Positions 1 to 8,756 are shown, counted from the stretch's first letter. The stretch is 64,000 bases of DNA from Longimicrobium sp. (GCA_036389795.1 DASVWD010000141.1:97988-161987); one strand, 5' to 3'. A program made the numbers and translations. Notes: generated from the letters alone by a model not told the origin.

Positions 1-633
1 CAGCTCGCGGGTGAGCTCCACGATCGGCGCCGGGAGCGTGGCCGAGAAGAAGAGGGTCTGCCGCGCCCGCTTCGGCAGGTGCCGCAGCACGCGCCGGATG
101 TCGGGGAGGAAGCCCATGTCCAGCATCCGGTCGGCCTCGTCGAGCACCAGGATCTCGAGGTGGTCGAGCCGGGCGTAGTCGTACTGGAAATGGTCCAGCA
201 GCCGCCCCGGGGTGGCGATCAGGATGTCGACGCCGCGCCGGAACGCCTCTTCCTGCGGCTTCATCCCCACGCCCCCGAACACCGCGGCGCCGCGGATGCC
301 GGTGTGCCGGGCCAGCTCCTTCAGGTGCTCCTCGATCTGCGCCGCCAGCTCGCGGGTGGGCGCCAGCACCAGCGCGCGGGTGGCGCCGCGGGGGCGCTCG
401 CGCAGGCGCTGCAGGATCGGCAGGAGGAAGGCGGCCGTCTTGCCGCTCCCCGTCATGGCGCACGCCAGCACGTCGCGCCCCTCCAGCGCCGGCGGGATGG
501 CGTCCGCCTGCACCGGCGTGGGCCTGGTGAAGCCGAGCTCGTCCACCGCGCGCACCAGCTCGGGCCGGAGCCCCAGCGCCGCGAACGTGGCCTCGGCCTT
601 CCCGCGCGTGTCCTTCGTCTGCTGAACCGTCAT
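1..633 (-). CDS. DEAD-box ATP-dependent RNA helicase, N-terminal part
   Basis: ATP-dependent RNA unwinding enzyme of the DEAD-box family. Reading leftwards from the ATG at 633, the first 211 codons contain the Q motif (FAALGLRP to PTPVQ), motif I (AMTGSGKT), PTRELA, a TPGRLLD motif, motif II (LDEADRMLDMGF) and motif III (FFSAT). The reading frame stays open to base 1, so the C-terminal RecA-like domain lies outside the window. The motif order is that of RhlE/CsdA-type helicases, but the subfamily needs the missing half. No neighbouring gene shares its strand on the right, and its promoter must lie in the repeat-containing gap at 634-1109. Confidence 0.93.
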   Translation of the reverse strand, partial: MTVQQTKDTRGKAEATFAALGLRPELVRAVDELGFTRPTPVQADAIPPALEGRDVLACAMTGSGKTAAFLLPILQRLRERPRGATRALVLAPTRELAAQIEEHLKELARHTGIRGAAVFGGVGMKPQEEAFRRGVDILIATPGRLLDHFQYDYARLDHLEILVLDEADRMLDMGFLPDIRRVLRHLPKRARQTLFFSATLPAPIVELTREL

Positions 634-784
634 CGTTTCCCAGGATAAAATGAACCCGGCCCCGGAGCCGAAATGCTCCGGGGTCGGGGAGCGTGCTGCT
701 TCTGCCGGCGTCCCTGTACACCGCTGCCCGCCGTTTGTGCGCGGATGATCGGATCTCCTGGTTCGGGATGCACTTCTCGCGATC

Positions 785-985
785 TGTCATTCCGAGCGGA
801 GCCCGGTGCACCGGACCCGCGTCCGCACCGACGCCGTCAGGGCTCCCGAGGAATCTACCTGCGGCAGCCGAGAGGCCGGATCGGTGCACGGAGCCAGCCA
901 CGCGGCAGGGTGAGTAGATTCCTCGGGCGCCGCCCAGCTTCGGAGCGAAGACCGCTTCGGTGATGCGGCGCCGCTCGGAATGACA
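785..985. repeat. 200-bp imperfect inverted-repeat element (GAGGAATCTA family)
   Basis: The outer arms are TGTCATTCCGAGCGG (785-799) and its near-exact complement (971-985). An inner pair is CCCGAGGAATCTA (845-857) and TAGATTCCTCGGG (915-927). No protein is supported inside. The element lies in the 476-base gap between the helicase and the lipoprotein peptidase, in which I see no gene. Shorter relatives of one arm lie at 7323-7394, 41829-41844 and 44717-44756, so this is a dispersed family, probably MITE- or REP-like. Confidence 0.75.
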
Positions 986-1109
986 ACCAGTTCCCGGTGG
1001 GATCGGCTGCGGCGCGGCTCCTGCGCACGGCTTCCGTTTCGGCGGAAGCCGTTCTTTATTGGTGGGCGATTCGTCCCGGACCGGCCGCCGATTCCCTCTG
1101 CGACGCGAG

Positions 1110-2171
1110 ATGAAACCGCTCTCTCGTTTGATTCTCCTCGCCCTGCTCCCGGCGGCGCTCTCGGCCTGCTCGCCCGGGTACGTGCTGCGCGCCACCTGGG
1201 AGGAGGCGAAGATCCTCCAGCGGCGCACGCCGATCGCCAGGGTGATCGCCGACCCGCGCACGGACGAGGCGACGCGCGCCAAGCTGGCGCTGGTGCTGGA
1301 GGCGCGCGCCTACGCCGCCGACTCGCTGGGCCTCCGGGCCGGGAAGAGCTACACCCTGTTCTCGCGCGTGGAGTCCGACACGCTGGCGCTGGTGCTCTCG
1401 GCCGCCTACCGCGACCGCTTCCAGGCCAGGACCTGGTGGTTCCCGGTGGTCGGCCGCGTGCCGTACAAGGGGTTCTTCGAGGAAGACGACGCCCGCCGCG
1501 AGGTGCGCCGGCTGGAGGCGCAGGGATTCGACACGTACCTCCGCCCCACGGCGGCGTTCAGCACGCTGGGATGGTTCAACGACCCGCTCCTCTCCACGCT
1601 GCTGCGCTACGACGAGGTGTCGCTGGCGAATACCGTGATCCACGAGCTCTTCCACAACACCTTCTACGCCCCCGGCCAGGCCGCCTTCAACGAGAGCCTG
1701 GCGAACTTCGTGGGCGGCCGCGGCGCCATCGCCTTCTTCTGCGGGAGGGACGGACCCGAGTCGCCCGCCTGCCGCCGCGCGAGCGAGGAGTGGGACGACG
1801 ACCTCCTCTTCGGCGCCTTCCTGAGCGGGCTGGTGCGCGACCTGGAGGCGCTCTACGGCCGCGCCGACCTCACCAGCGAGCAGAAGGTCGCCATGCGCGA
1901 GGACGTCTTCGCCGCGGCGAAGGAGCGCTACGCGCGCGACGTCCGTCCCCGGCTCGAGGTGACCAACTTCGACCGCTTCCTGAACGACCAGCTGAACAAC
2001 GCCACGCTGATCTCCCGGCGACTCTACTACGACCGGCTGGACCTCTTCGAGCGCGTCTTCCGCGCCCGCGGCGGCGACCTGAAGCGCGCGATGGACGACA
2101 TCGTGGCCGCGGCGCGCTCGAAGAAGGACGACCCCTACGCGGCGGTGGCGGCGCTGGTGGAGCCGGCGTAG
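1110..2171 (+). CDS. Lipoprotein, putative aminopeptidase family (PF10023-like)
   Basis: A 353-residue secreted lipoprotein: a hydrophobic signal peptide ends in LSAC with the lipidated Cys at residue 20. The zinc-protease signature HELFH is at 178-182 and a third ligand candidate is Glu195 in NESLA. The preceding segment YLRPTAAFSTLGWFNDPL is typical of the predicted aminopeptidase family (COG4324). The ATG at 1110 is chosen because it starts the signal peptide directly; the in-frame start at 1059 would add residues that are not signal-like. It probably acts as a metallopeptidase on the periplasmic side of a membrane. The family has no well-characterised substrate, so peptidase activity is an inference from the motif. 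Confidence 0.85.
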   Translation: MKPLSRLILLALLPAALSACSPGYVLRATWEEAKILQRRTPIARVIADPRTDEATRAKLALVLEARAYAADSLGLRAGKSYTLFSRVESDTLALVLSAAYRDRFQARTWWFPVVGRVPYKGFFEEDDARREVRRLEAQGFDTYLRPTAAFSTLGWFNDPLLSTLLRYDEVSLANTVIHELFHNTFYAPGQAAFNESLANFVGGRGAIAFFCGRDGPESPACRRASEEWDDDLLFGAFLSGLVRDLEALYGRADLTSEQKVAMREDVFAAAKERYARDVRPRLEVTNFDRFLNDQLNNATLISRRLYYDRLDLFERVFRARGGDLKRAMDDIVAAARSKKDDPYAAVAALVEPA

Positions 2172-2208
2172 CCATCCTCGCGAGCCCGCGGACCCCCGCC
2201 GGCCGGGC

Positions 2209-3116
2209 TCACGGGAGTTGCCGGGCGAGAATCCGGTCCAGCCCTCCACGCGGACGAACGCGTACCCCAGCCGCTGCGCCTCCTGCTCGACCGCCGGCGA
2301 GCGGGTGAGCAGGTTGTCGCCCAGGAAGGGGTGCCAGTACTGCTTGAGGGGCGCCGGGTCCCAGTCGGGCGGCACGAGCTCCCGGGCCGGCCAGACCCAT
2401 CCTTCCGTGCCCACGAGCGTGTAGCCGGCCGCCGCGGCGTCGCGGCGGCCCTGCTCGGTGGCGGTCGAGAAGTAGTCCTGCCGCCCGGCGTGCCAGTACA
2501 GGTCGAGCGGCACCGAGTCCACGCCACGCGCACTGTCGCCCTCGAACCCGACGAACTCGTACGCCGACGCGGCCGCGCTCAATGCCGCCTGGACCGTGGA
2601 CGCGGTCAGGAAGTCGTTGCGCCCCGCGTGGAAGAAGAGCTTGAGCTTGCGGCCGCCGTCCAGCTCCGGCGGGGCCTCGGGCGTGCCCTCGGTCCGGATG
2701 CGGACGTACCCGGCCGCCAGCGCGTCGCGGACACCGGCCTCGGTGGCGGTGGTGAAGTTGTCGCCGCGCGCCGGGCTCCAGAAGAGCTCCAGCGGCCTGG
2801 CGAGCAGGACCGGGATGCCGGTCACCCATCCCTCGGTGCGTACGAACGCGTAGCCGGCCGCCCGGGCGTCGCGCCGCCCCGCGTCGGTGGCGGTGGTGAA
2901 GTTGTCGCCCCGCGCCGGGCTCCAGAACAGGTCGAGCGGAACGTGCCCCTGGTGCTCGGGCTGGTCGCGGACCCACCCCTCCGTTCGCACGAAGCGGTAG
3001 CCCGCCAGCACCGCGCTGACGCGGCCCTCCGCGGTGGCGGTGAGGAAGTTGTCCTGCCGGAAGGGGTGCCAGTACTGGTTGAGCGGTCTGAGGGGCATGG
3101 TGCACCAGCCTTTCAC
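2209..3116 (-). CDS. Six-repeat protein (DUF5648-like repeats), 3' end probably frameshifted
   Basis: Six tandem units of about 45-50 residues are visible, each of the form L-x-x-F/Y-W-x-P/A-x-R/G-x-D-N/Y-F-x-T-A-T, then a helix, then GY-x-x-V-x-x-E-GW. They resemble the DUF5648 repeat found in extracellular proteins. There is no obvious signal peptide. The start is GTG 3116 or ATG 3098. After the last repeat the frame does not stop: it runs on opposite the lipoprotein gene to 1056. A one-base shift just after the last repeat would reach TGA at 2209-2211, so the end given here assumes a frameshift or sequencing error. The function is unknown; such repeats usually bind something on the cell surface. 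Confidence 0.55.
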
Positions 3117-3361
3117 GGGAGGGAATCATCAAGTGGCGGGCGGGCGCACCGCCGGAGCCTGGTGCGTGCAACGGCGGCACCAGCGCCCGGAGCCGGCGAC
3201 GCACCGGCCCAAGCGCTTGCGGTGGAGCCACCTGACGTGAAATGGCGTGGCGGCGCGGTGCGGCCGGGATGCCTCAGGTTGTGGAAGAGCCGCCCCAGGC
3301 GGGGCGGGCGCGGGGGTTGTGGAACGGCCTGAGTTTTCGCACTTTTCCGAGGGTACAGACA

Positions 3362-3396
3362 GCCGCCGGCGCGGGCTCGCCGGCGGCGTTGCTTTC
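3362..3396 (+). promoter_or_regulatory. GC hairpin plus T-rich run in the leuS leader
   Basis: A perfect 10-bp stem (GCCGCCGGCG 3362-3371, complement 3378-3387, loop CGGGCT) is followed by the T-rich GTTGCTTTCTTC, 45 bases before leuS. No plus-strand gene lies upstream that it could terminate. It could be an attenuator or a leader terminator. The rest of the 3117-3431 gap shows no gene and no T-box-like specifier structure that I could recognise. Confidence 0.45.
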
Positions 3397-3431
3397 TTCA
3401 CGGCAGCAGCGAAATCGTCCGAGCGGTCATC

Positions 3432-5894
3432 ATGAGCGAGCACACGCACGTCTCCAGCAGCTACAACCCCGCCGAGGTCGAGCGGAAGTGGCAGGCGCGC
3501 TGGGAGGAACGGGGCACCAACGCGTGGACCGACGAGGCCCTGCGCACGGCGAAGCGCCCTTTCTACAACCTGATGATGTTCCCCTACCCGTCGGCCGAGG
3601 GGCTGCACGTGGGGAACATCTACGCCTTCACGGGCGCCGACATCTACGGGCGCTTCAAGCGGATGCAGGGCTTCGACGTGTTCGAGCCGATCGGCTTCGA
3701 CGCGTTCGGCATCCACTCCGAGAACTTCGCGCTCAAGCAGGGGATCCACCCGGGCGAGCTGATCCCCAGGAACGTGGAGCGCTTCACCCGGCAGCTGCGC
3801 CGGGTGGGGCTCATGTACGACTGGAACCACACGGTGAACACCACCGACCCGGCGTACTACCGCTGGACGCAGTGGATCTTCCTGCAGCTGTACAAGCACG
3901 GGCTGGCCGAGAAGAAGGAGGCGCCGGTCAACTGGTGCCCCTCGTGCAACACCGTGCTGGCCAACGAGCAGGTGGTGGGCGGCGAGTGCGAGCGCTGCGG
4001 CACGCCGGTGGAGATGCGCTTCCTGTCGCAGTGGTTCTTCCGCATCACCGACTACGTGGCGAAGCTGCTCGACAACCTGCGCTGGATCGACTGGTCGGAG
4101 AGCACCAGGAAGGCGCAGGAGAACTGGATCGGGAAGAGCGAGGGGGCCGAGATCCGCTTCCCCGTGGTGCAGCGGCCCGGCGCGGCCGAGCCGCTGGCCG
4201 TCAGCGTGTTCACCACCCGGCCCGACACGCTCTTCGGGGCCACCTACATGGTGCTGGCCCCCGAGCACCCGCTGGTGGAGCGCATCACCCCGGACGAGCG
4301 CCGCGCCGAGGTGGACGAGTACCGCCGCGCCGTGGCCGCGCAGGACCTGGTGACGCGCAGGAAGACCGACGACCGCACCAAGACCGGGGTCGACACCGGG
4401 GCGCGGGCGCTCAACCCGCTCTCCGGCGAGGAGATCCCGGTGTGGATCGCCGACTACGTGCTGATGGAGTACGGCACCGGCGCCATCATGGCCGTGCCCG
4501 GGCACGACGAGCGCGACTTCGAGTTCGCGAGCAAGTTCGGCCTCACGATCCGCCGCGTGATCGCCGCGGAGGGGGAGGACGCGGACACGCCGCTGGAGGC
4601 GGCGTACACGGGCCCCGGGCGGCTGGTGAACTCCGGCCGCTTCAACGGGCTCACCGTGGAAGACGGGAAGCAGGCGATCACCATGCAGTTGGCCGAGAGC
4701 GGGAGCGGCACGCCGCGGGTGAACTACCGCCTGCACGACTGGACGATCAGCCGGCAGCGCTACTGGGGACCGCCGATCCCGATCCTCTACTGCGACCGGT
4801 GCGGCACCGTCCCCGTCCCCGAGGACCAGCTCCCGGTGCTGCTGCCGCAGATCGAGGACTTCAAGCCCGACGCGAGCGGCGTCTCCCCCCTGGCGCGGCA
4901 CGAGGAGTGGTACCTGACGGAGTGCCCCTCGTGCGGGGGGAAGGCGCGGCGCGAGACCGACGTCAGCGACACGTTCCTGGACAGCGCCTGGTACTTCCTG
5001 CGCTACCCGTCGGCCAACGACGCCGAGGTGCCGTTCGACCCGCAGGTGACGCGGCACTGGCTGCCCGTGAACAGCTACATCGGCGGCAACGAGCACGCGG
5101 TGCTGCACCTGCTGTACGCGCGCTTCGTGACCATGGCGCTCAAGGACATGGGGCACGTGGACTTCGAGGAGCCCTTCACGCGCTTCCGGGCCCACGGGCT
5201 GATCGTGAAGGAGGGCGCCAAGATGAGCAAGTCGCGCGGCAACGTGGTGGTGCCCGACGAGTACATCGCCGAGTGGGGCGCCGACACCATCCGCATGTAC
5301 CTGATGTTCCTGGGCCCGTACCAGGAGGGCGGCGACTTCCGCGACAGCGGGATCAGCGGCCCCTTCAACTTCCTGAACCGCCTGTGGGACGCCGCGCTCT
5401 CGGCGAAGGAGCGCGAGATCGACCCCGCCGTCGAGCAGAAGCTGCACGCCACGGTGAAGAAGGTGACGGAGGACCTGGAGGCGCTCTCGTACAACACCGC
5501 CGTGGCGGCGATGATGGAGTACCTGAACGTGGTGCGCGCGGGCGGCCGCACCCCCGAGCGGGCGGCCGTTGAGCCGCTCGCGCGGCTGGTGGCCCCGTTC
5601 GCGCCGCACCTGGCCGAGGAGCTGTGGGAGCGCCTGGGCGGGAAGGGCTCCGTGTTCGACGGCGCGCGCTGGCCGGAGTTCGACCCGGCCAAGGCGGTGG
5701 CCGAGACGGTGGAGCTCGTGGTGCAGGTCAACGGCAAGGTGCGCGCGCGCCTGCCGATGGCCCGCGGCATCGCCGAGGACGCCGCCCGCGAGGCCGCCCT
5801 GGCCGACGAGAACGTGCGCAAGTTCCTGGACGGGAAGCAGGTGCGGAAGACCGTCTTCGTCCCCGACCGCCTGATCAACCTCGTCGTCGGCTGA
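3432..5894 (+). CDS. leuS: Leucyl-tRNA synthetase
   Basis: An 820-residue class I synthetase that charges tRNA-Leu with leucine. The HIGH-type motif appears as HVGN (59-62) after PYPSAEGL, and KMSKS is at 597-601. The CP1 editing domain is present, with TTRPDTLFGATY. Two zinc-type Cys pairs can be seen (CPSC...CERC near residues 174-194, and one near 500). Length and domain order are normal for a bacterial LeuRS. The ATG at 3432 begins directly before the conserved SYNPAEVERKWQ segment. No good Shine-Dalgarno precedes it. It appears monocistronic, with a leader hairpin before it and a strong hairpin after it. Confidence 0.98.
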   Translation: MSEHTHVSSSYNPAEVERKWQARWEERGTNAWTDEALRTAKRPFYNLMMFPYPSAEGLHVGNIYAFTGADIYGRFKRMQGFDVFEPIGFDAFGIHSENFALKQGIHPGELIPRNVERFTRQLRRVGLMYDWNHTVNTTDPAYYRWTQWIFLQLYKHGLAEKKEAPVNWCPSCNTVLANEQVVGGECERCGTPVEMRFLSQWFFRITDYVAKLLDNLRWIDWSESTRKAQENWIGKSEGAEIRFPVVQRPGAAEPLAVSVFTTRPDTLFGATYMVLAPEHPLVERITPDERRAEVDEYRRAVAAQDLVTRRKTDDRTKTGVDTGARALNPLSGEEIPVWIADYVLMEYGTGAIMAVPGHDERDFEFASKFGLTIRRVIAAEGEDADTPLEAAYTGPGRLVNSGRFNGLTVEDGKQAITMQLAESGSGTPRVNYRLHDWTISRQRYWGPPIPILYCDRCGTVPVPEDQLPVLLPQIEDFKPDASGVSPLARHEEWYLTECPSCGGKARRETDVSDTFLDSAWYFLRYPSANDAEVPFDPQVTRHWLPVNSYIGGNEHAVLHLLYARFVTMALKDMGHVDFEEPFTRFRAHGLIVKEGAKMSKSRGNVVVPDEYIAEWGADTIRMYLMFLGPYQEGGDFRDSGISGPFNFLNRLWDAALSAKEREIDPAVEQKLHATVKKVTEDLEALSYNTAVAAMMEYLNVVRAGGRTPERAAVEPLARLVAPFAPHLAEELWERLGGKGSVFDGARWPEFDPAKAVAETVELVVQVNGKVRARLPMARGIAEDAAREAALADENVRKFLDGKQVRKTVFVPDRLINLVVG

Positions 5895-5921
5895 CAGTCG
5901 AGCGTTATCCTGGATGTGCAC

Positions 5922-5953
5922 GAGCCCCGGCGCGGGAAACCGCGCCGGGGCTC
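5922..5953 (+). terminator. Hairpin terminator after leuS
   Basis: A perfect 14-bp stem (GAGCCCCGGCGCGG and its complement) closed by a GAAA tetraloop, 28 bases after the leuS stop. Only a weak T run (TTCGCAT) follows. This G+C-rich, T-poor style recurs after other genes in the window. Confidence 0.8.
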
Positions 5954-5985
5954 TTCGCATATATCAAAATACGACAACGACTTGT

Positions 5986-6049
5986 CTCACGCAGAGTCAG
6001 CAGAGTTAGCAGAGAAACCCCTCTGTTGACTCTGCTGACTCTGCGTGAG
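5986..6049. repeat. CTCACGCAGAGTCAGCAGAG inverted repeat, copy 1
   Basis: The arms CTCACGCAGAGTCAGCAGAG and its complement surround a short AGAAACCCC-type centre, giving a long hairpin. A second copy with the same arms and a different centre is at 34788-34851. It is non-coding; together with the next element it fills the 5895-6262 gap. Confidence 0.75.
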
Positions 6050-6090
6050 GCCCTGCTGTTTTCCGATCCGGTATCATCTCGAGCCGACAA

Positions 6091-6266
6091 TGATACCAGA
6101 TTGCCGAGCATTGTTCTGGTTCCGAACAGATTGGAATCACACAGAGGACACAGAGAACACAGAGGAACTGAAGACGCGATTGAAGTTTCTCTGTGTCCTC
6201 TGTGTCCTCTGTGTGATGCTCTATCAGAAAGCTGTACCCGAACGATGCTCTGCAAAGTGGTATTAC
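6091..6266. mobile_element. MITE-like element, GATACCA ends and CACAGAG core
   Basis: The left end (GATACCAGATTGCCGAGCATTG) and the complement of the right end (AATACCACTTTGCAGAGCATCG) align over about 55 bases. Between them lie two inverted tracts of CACAGAGGACACAGAG-type units. The right end runs over the stop codon of hslO (6263-6265). Two further copies lie in tandem at 63557-63880. No transposase is encoded, so it would have to be moved in trans. Confidence 0.7.
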
Positions 6267-7156
6267 TTCGCGGCCGCGAGGATGGCGGTCATGTCCTCGG
6301 GGGTGAAGTGGTAGGCCTCGTTGCAGAAGTGGCAGACCACCTCGGTGTAGGGCTCCTCTTCCTCCTCGATGATCCGCCGCACCTCGGCCTCGCCCAGGCT
6401 CACGATGGCGCGCTCGAACCGCTCGCGCGAGCACGGGCAGCGGAACGCCACGGGGTAGCGGTCCAGCAGCTCGAAGCCCTCGGGGAAGATGCGCTCCAGC
6501 ACGCCCTCGGGGGTGGTGCCCTCCTGGATCAGCCGGGTGGGGTGCGGCAGCGCGGCGACGCGCCGCTCGATGGCCGCCACCTCGTCTTCCTCGACCCCGG
6601 GGAGGAGCTGCACCAGGTAGCCGCCGGCGGCGTCGACGGTGCCCTCAGGGATCACGAACACGCCCACGCCCACGGCGGAGGGGGTCTGCTCGCTCTTGCC
6701 CAGGTAGTAGGCCAGGTCGTCGCCGATCTCGCCGGAGACGAGCTCGACGGTGCCCTGGTAGGTGTCGCGCATCCCCAGGTCGCGGGTGACGGAGAGGTAG
6801 CCGCTGGTCCCCACCACGCCGGACACGTTCAGCTTGCCGTTCCGGCTCTCGGCGTGCACGCGCGGCCGGCTCACCAGGCCGCGCACCTCGCCGCGGCCGT
6901 TGGCGGTCACCAGCAGGCGGCCGGCGGGGCCGTCGCCCTTGACCTCGACGGAGAGCGCCTGCTCGTCTTCCTTGAGCGACGCGGCGGCCAGCAGCAGCGC
7001 GCCCATGGCGGTGCGGCCCAGCGCGGCGCTCACGGCGGGGTAGGTGCCGTGGCGGCGCTGCAGCTCGGCCACCACGCCGGTGGCCCGCATCGCGAACGCG
7101 CGGACGCGGCCGTCCAGGGCCGTGGCGCGCACCATGTAATCGCCGTTCAGCATCAT
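6263..7156 (-). CDS. hslO: Hsp33 redox-regulated chaperone
   Basis: A 297-residue cytoplasmic holdase activated by oxidative unfolding. The zinc-binding redox switch is intact: Cys240 and Cys242 (CPC) and Cys275 and Cys278 (CHFC). The N-terminal domain starts MMLNGDYMVRAT and holds the conserved GRTAMGALLLAAASLK and GKLNVSG-type segments. The ATG at 7156 is preceded by GAGG eight bases upstream, so I prefer it to the in-frame start at 7225. Its last codon overlaps the right end of a MITE-like element, so the element may have replaced the original terminator. A GC hairpin lies in its leader. Confidence 0.95.
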   Translation of the reverse strand: MMLNGDYMVRATALDGRVRAFAMRATGVVAELQRRHGTYPAVSAALGRTAMGALLLAAASLKEDEQALSVEVKGDGPAGRLLVTANGRGEVRGLVSRPRVHAESRNGKLNVSGVVGTSGYLSVTRDLGMRDTYQGTVELVSGEIGDDLAYYLGKSEQTPSAVGVGVFVIPEGTVDAAGGYLVQLLPGVEEDEVAAIERRVAALPHPTRLIQEGTTPEGVLERIFPEGFELLDRYPVAFRCPCSRERFERAIVSLGEAEVRRIIEEEEEPYTEVVCHFCNEAYHFTPEDMTAILAAAK

Positions 7157-7170
7157 CGTCGGTTCCTCGC

Positions 7171-7204
7171 AAAAGAAGCCGCGGCCGGTGCTTGCGGCCG
7201 CGGC
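7171..7204 (-). promoter_or_regulatory. GC hairpin plus TTCTTTT run in the hslO leader
   Basis: Read on the minus strand, a perfect 10-bp stem (arms 7195-7204 and 7178-7187) is followed by TTCTTTTGC and then the GAGG ribosome binding site of hslO. This is terminator-like but sits in a 5' leader, the same arrangement as in front of leuS. Confidence 0.45.
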
Positions 7205-7322
7205 GCGTCGTGCTTTCCGGTACAATCTTGTACCCGCGAGGTTCCGCGGGACGGGGGATGAACAACGGCGAACGAAGCAGGCAGGCGCCGGTGCCGCTGC
7301 CGCGCCCGACCCACGGTGCGGG

Positions 7323-7394
7323 GTGAGAAGATTCTTCGGCCCTGCCGTCGCTCGTGCGGATGCCGGTCGGGTGCGGCCGGGCCTCAGAATGACA
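7323..7394. repeat. Half copy of the GAGGAATCTA repeat family
   Basis: GAGAAGATTCTTCGG at the left and CCTCAGAATGACA at the right match the second half of the element at 785-985. It lies in the gap between the sensor kinase and hslO; no gene is seen there. Confidence 0.55.
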
Positions 7395-7421
7395 GCGACC
7401 AGCCGGTTTTCCGGACTTGAT

Positions 7422-8756
7422 TCAGCCGATCGGCAGGGTGAGGCGGGCGACGCAGCCGCGGGCGGCGGGGCGGTTCTCGAGGGTGAGGGTGCCGCCGTGG
7501 TTCTCGGCGATCTGGCGGGAGAGCACCAGGCCGATCCCCGTGCCGTTGGGCTTGGTGGTGAAGAAGGGGACGAAGAGGTTGGCCGTCTCCGGCAGCCCCG
7601 GCCCGTCGTCTTCCACCCACACCTCGACCGTGGACCCGTTGCGCGACCAGCCCACGCGCACGCCGCCGCCGGTCTCCAGCGCGGCGTCGGCGGCGTTGCG
7701 CAGCAGGTTGATCAGCAGCTGGTCGAGCTGGTCGGGGTCGGCGTGGATCGCCACGTCGGCGCCGGGGACCACGCGCACGGGAAGCCGCGTCTCCAGCTCG
7801 GCGGTCTGCCGCACCCAGTCGCCCACGCTCAGCGGCTGGCGCGAGGGCGGGGGGAGGCGCGCCAGGCGGGCGTACTCGGCCATGAAGCGGCTGAGCGCGC
7901 GCGAGCGCCCGCCGATCACCCCCAGGCCGTGGCGCAGGTCGTCGGCCAGGTCGGGCGGGGGCGGGTCCTTGGCGGCCAGGCGCTGCAGCGTCCCGGCGAT
8001 GGACTGGATGGGGGCCAGCGAGTTGTTGATCTCGTGCGAGAGGACGCGGATCAGCCGCTGCCAGGCCTGGCGCTCTTCCTCGCGCAGCGCGCGGGAGAGG
8101 TCGGAGATCACCAGCAGCTCGTGGGGGCGCCCGCCCAGGCGGAAGGGATCGCGGCGCACCTCCCAGCGGCCGCTCCCGCCGGGGAAGGCGTGGTCGACGG
8201 TGCGCGGGGTCTCGCCGCGCAGGCAGAAGTCGAGCCCCATTTCGTCGGCGGTGCCGCCCTGGAGGCGCTCGGGGGTGCTCTCCAGCAGCCGCGCGCCGGC
8301 GCGGTTCACCAGCCTGAGCCGCTGCTCGCCGTCGAAGGCGAAGACGGCGACGTCGATCTCCTCCATCACCTTCCGGAGCAGCGCGGTGGCCTCCATGGCG
8401 CCCACGCGCTGCTCGCGCAGGATCTCGCCCAGCGCGTTGGCCTCCAGCATGGCCAGCCCCAGCGCGTCGTCGTGGCCGCTGCCGCGGGCGCGCAGCGAGA
8501 AGTCGCCCTCGCGCAGCGCCCCCAGCAGGTTGGACAGCGTCTGCAGCGGCCGGATCACCTTCTCGCGCAGGGCGAAGGTGAAGCCGAGCCACGCAGAGAC
8601 CACGAAGAGGGTGAGCGTCCACTGGGTGCGCGCGGCGAAGTCGCCGGTCCAGAGCAGGAGCATCCCCAGCAGCGTCCCCGGCAGGCCGGTGAGGAAGCAG
8701 AGCCGCAGCACCTGCTGCTCGTGGCGGGGCGGCTGCCTGCGGCGGCGCGGGGTCAC
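7422..8756 (-). CDS. NtrY-like membrane sensor histidine kinase
   Basis: A 444-residue kinase, last gene of the exporter locus. It has two membrane segments (about 17-38 and 45-63) with almost no periplasmic loop, then a HAMP-like helix (66-115), a PAS-like domain (125-225), a HisKA domain with His241 in LSHEINNSL, and a HATPase domain with an N box (NLLRNAADA), DDGPGLP and a GTGIGL lid. The short loop suggests it senses a membrane or cytoplasmic signal rather than a periplasmic ligand. The start is GTG. It presumably phosphorylates the NtrC-type regulator encoded just upstream in transcription order. The signal is unknown. Confidence 0.92.
   Translation of the reverse strand: MTPRRRRQPPRHEQQVLRLCFLTGLPGTLLGMLLLWTGDFAARTQWTLTLFVVSAWLGFTFALREKVIRPLQTLSNLLGALREGDFSLRARGSGHDDALGLAMLEANALGEILREQRVGAMEATALLRKVMEEIDVAVFAFDGEQRLRLVNRAGARLLESTPERLQGGTADEMGLDFCLRGETPRTVDHAFPGGSGRWEVRRDPFRLGGRPHELLVISDLSRALREEERQAWQRLIRVLSHEINNSLAPIQSIAGTLQRLAAKDPPPPDLADDLRHGLGVIGGRSRALSRFMAEYARLARLPPPSRQPLSVGDWVRQTAELETRLPVRVVPGADVAIHADPDQLDQLLINLLRNAADAALETGGGVRVGWSRNGSTVEVWVEDDGPGLPETANLFVPFFTTKPNGTGIGLVLSRQIAENHGGTLTLENRPAARGCVARLTLPIG

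Noticed and set aside
1056..2208. C-terminal extension of the six-repeat protein antisense to the lipoprotein gene
   Set aside because: The extension loses the repeat pattern and looks like antisense of a real gene; a frameshift is more likely.
3129..5960. 943-residue open reading frame on the minus strand across leuS
   Set aside because: Antisense shadow of leuS; high G+C codon usage keeps opposite frames open. It lacks domains and is rich in His, Arg and Val as expected.
6045..6314. Short frames with HTEDTENTEE-type peptides
   Set aside because: They come from the CACAGAG repeat units of the MITE-like element. Such peptides are a classic false annotation.
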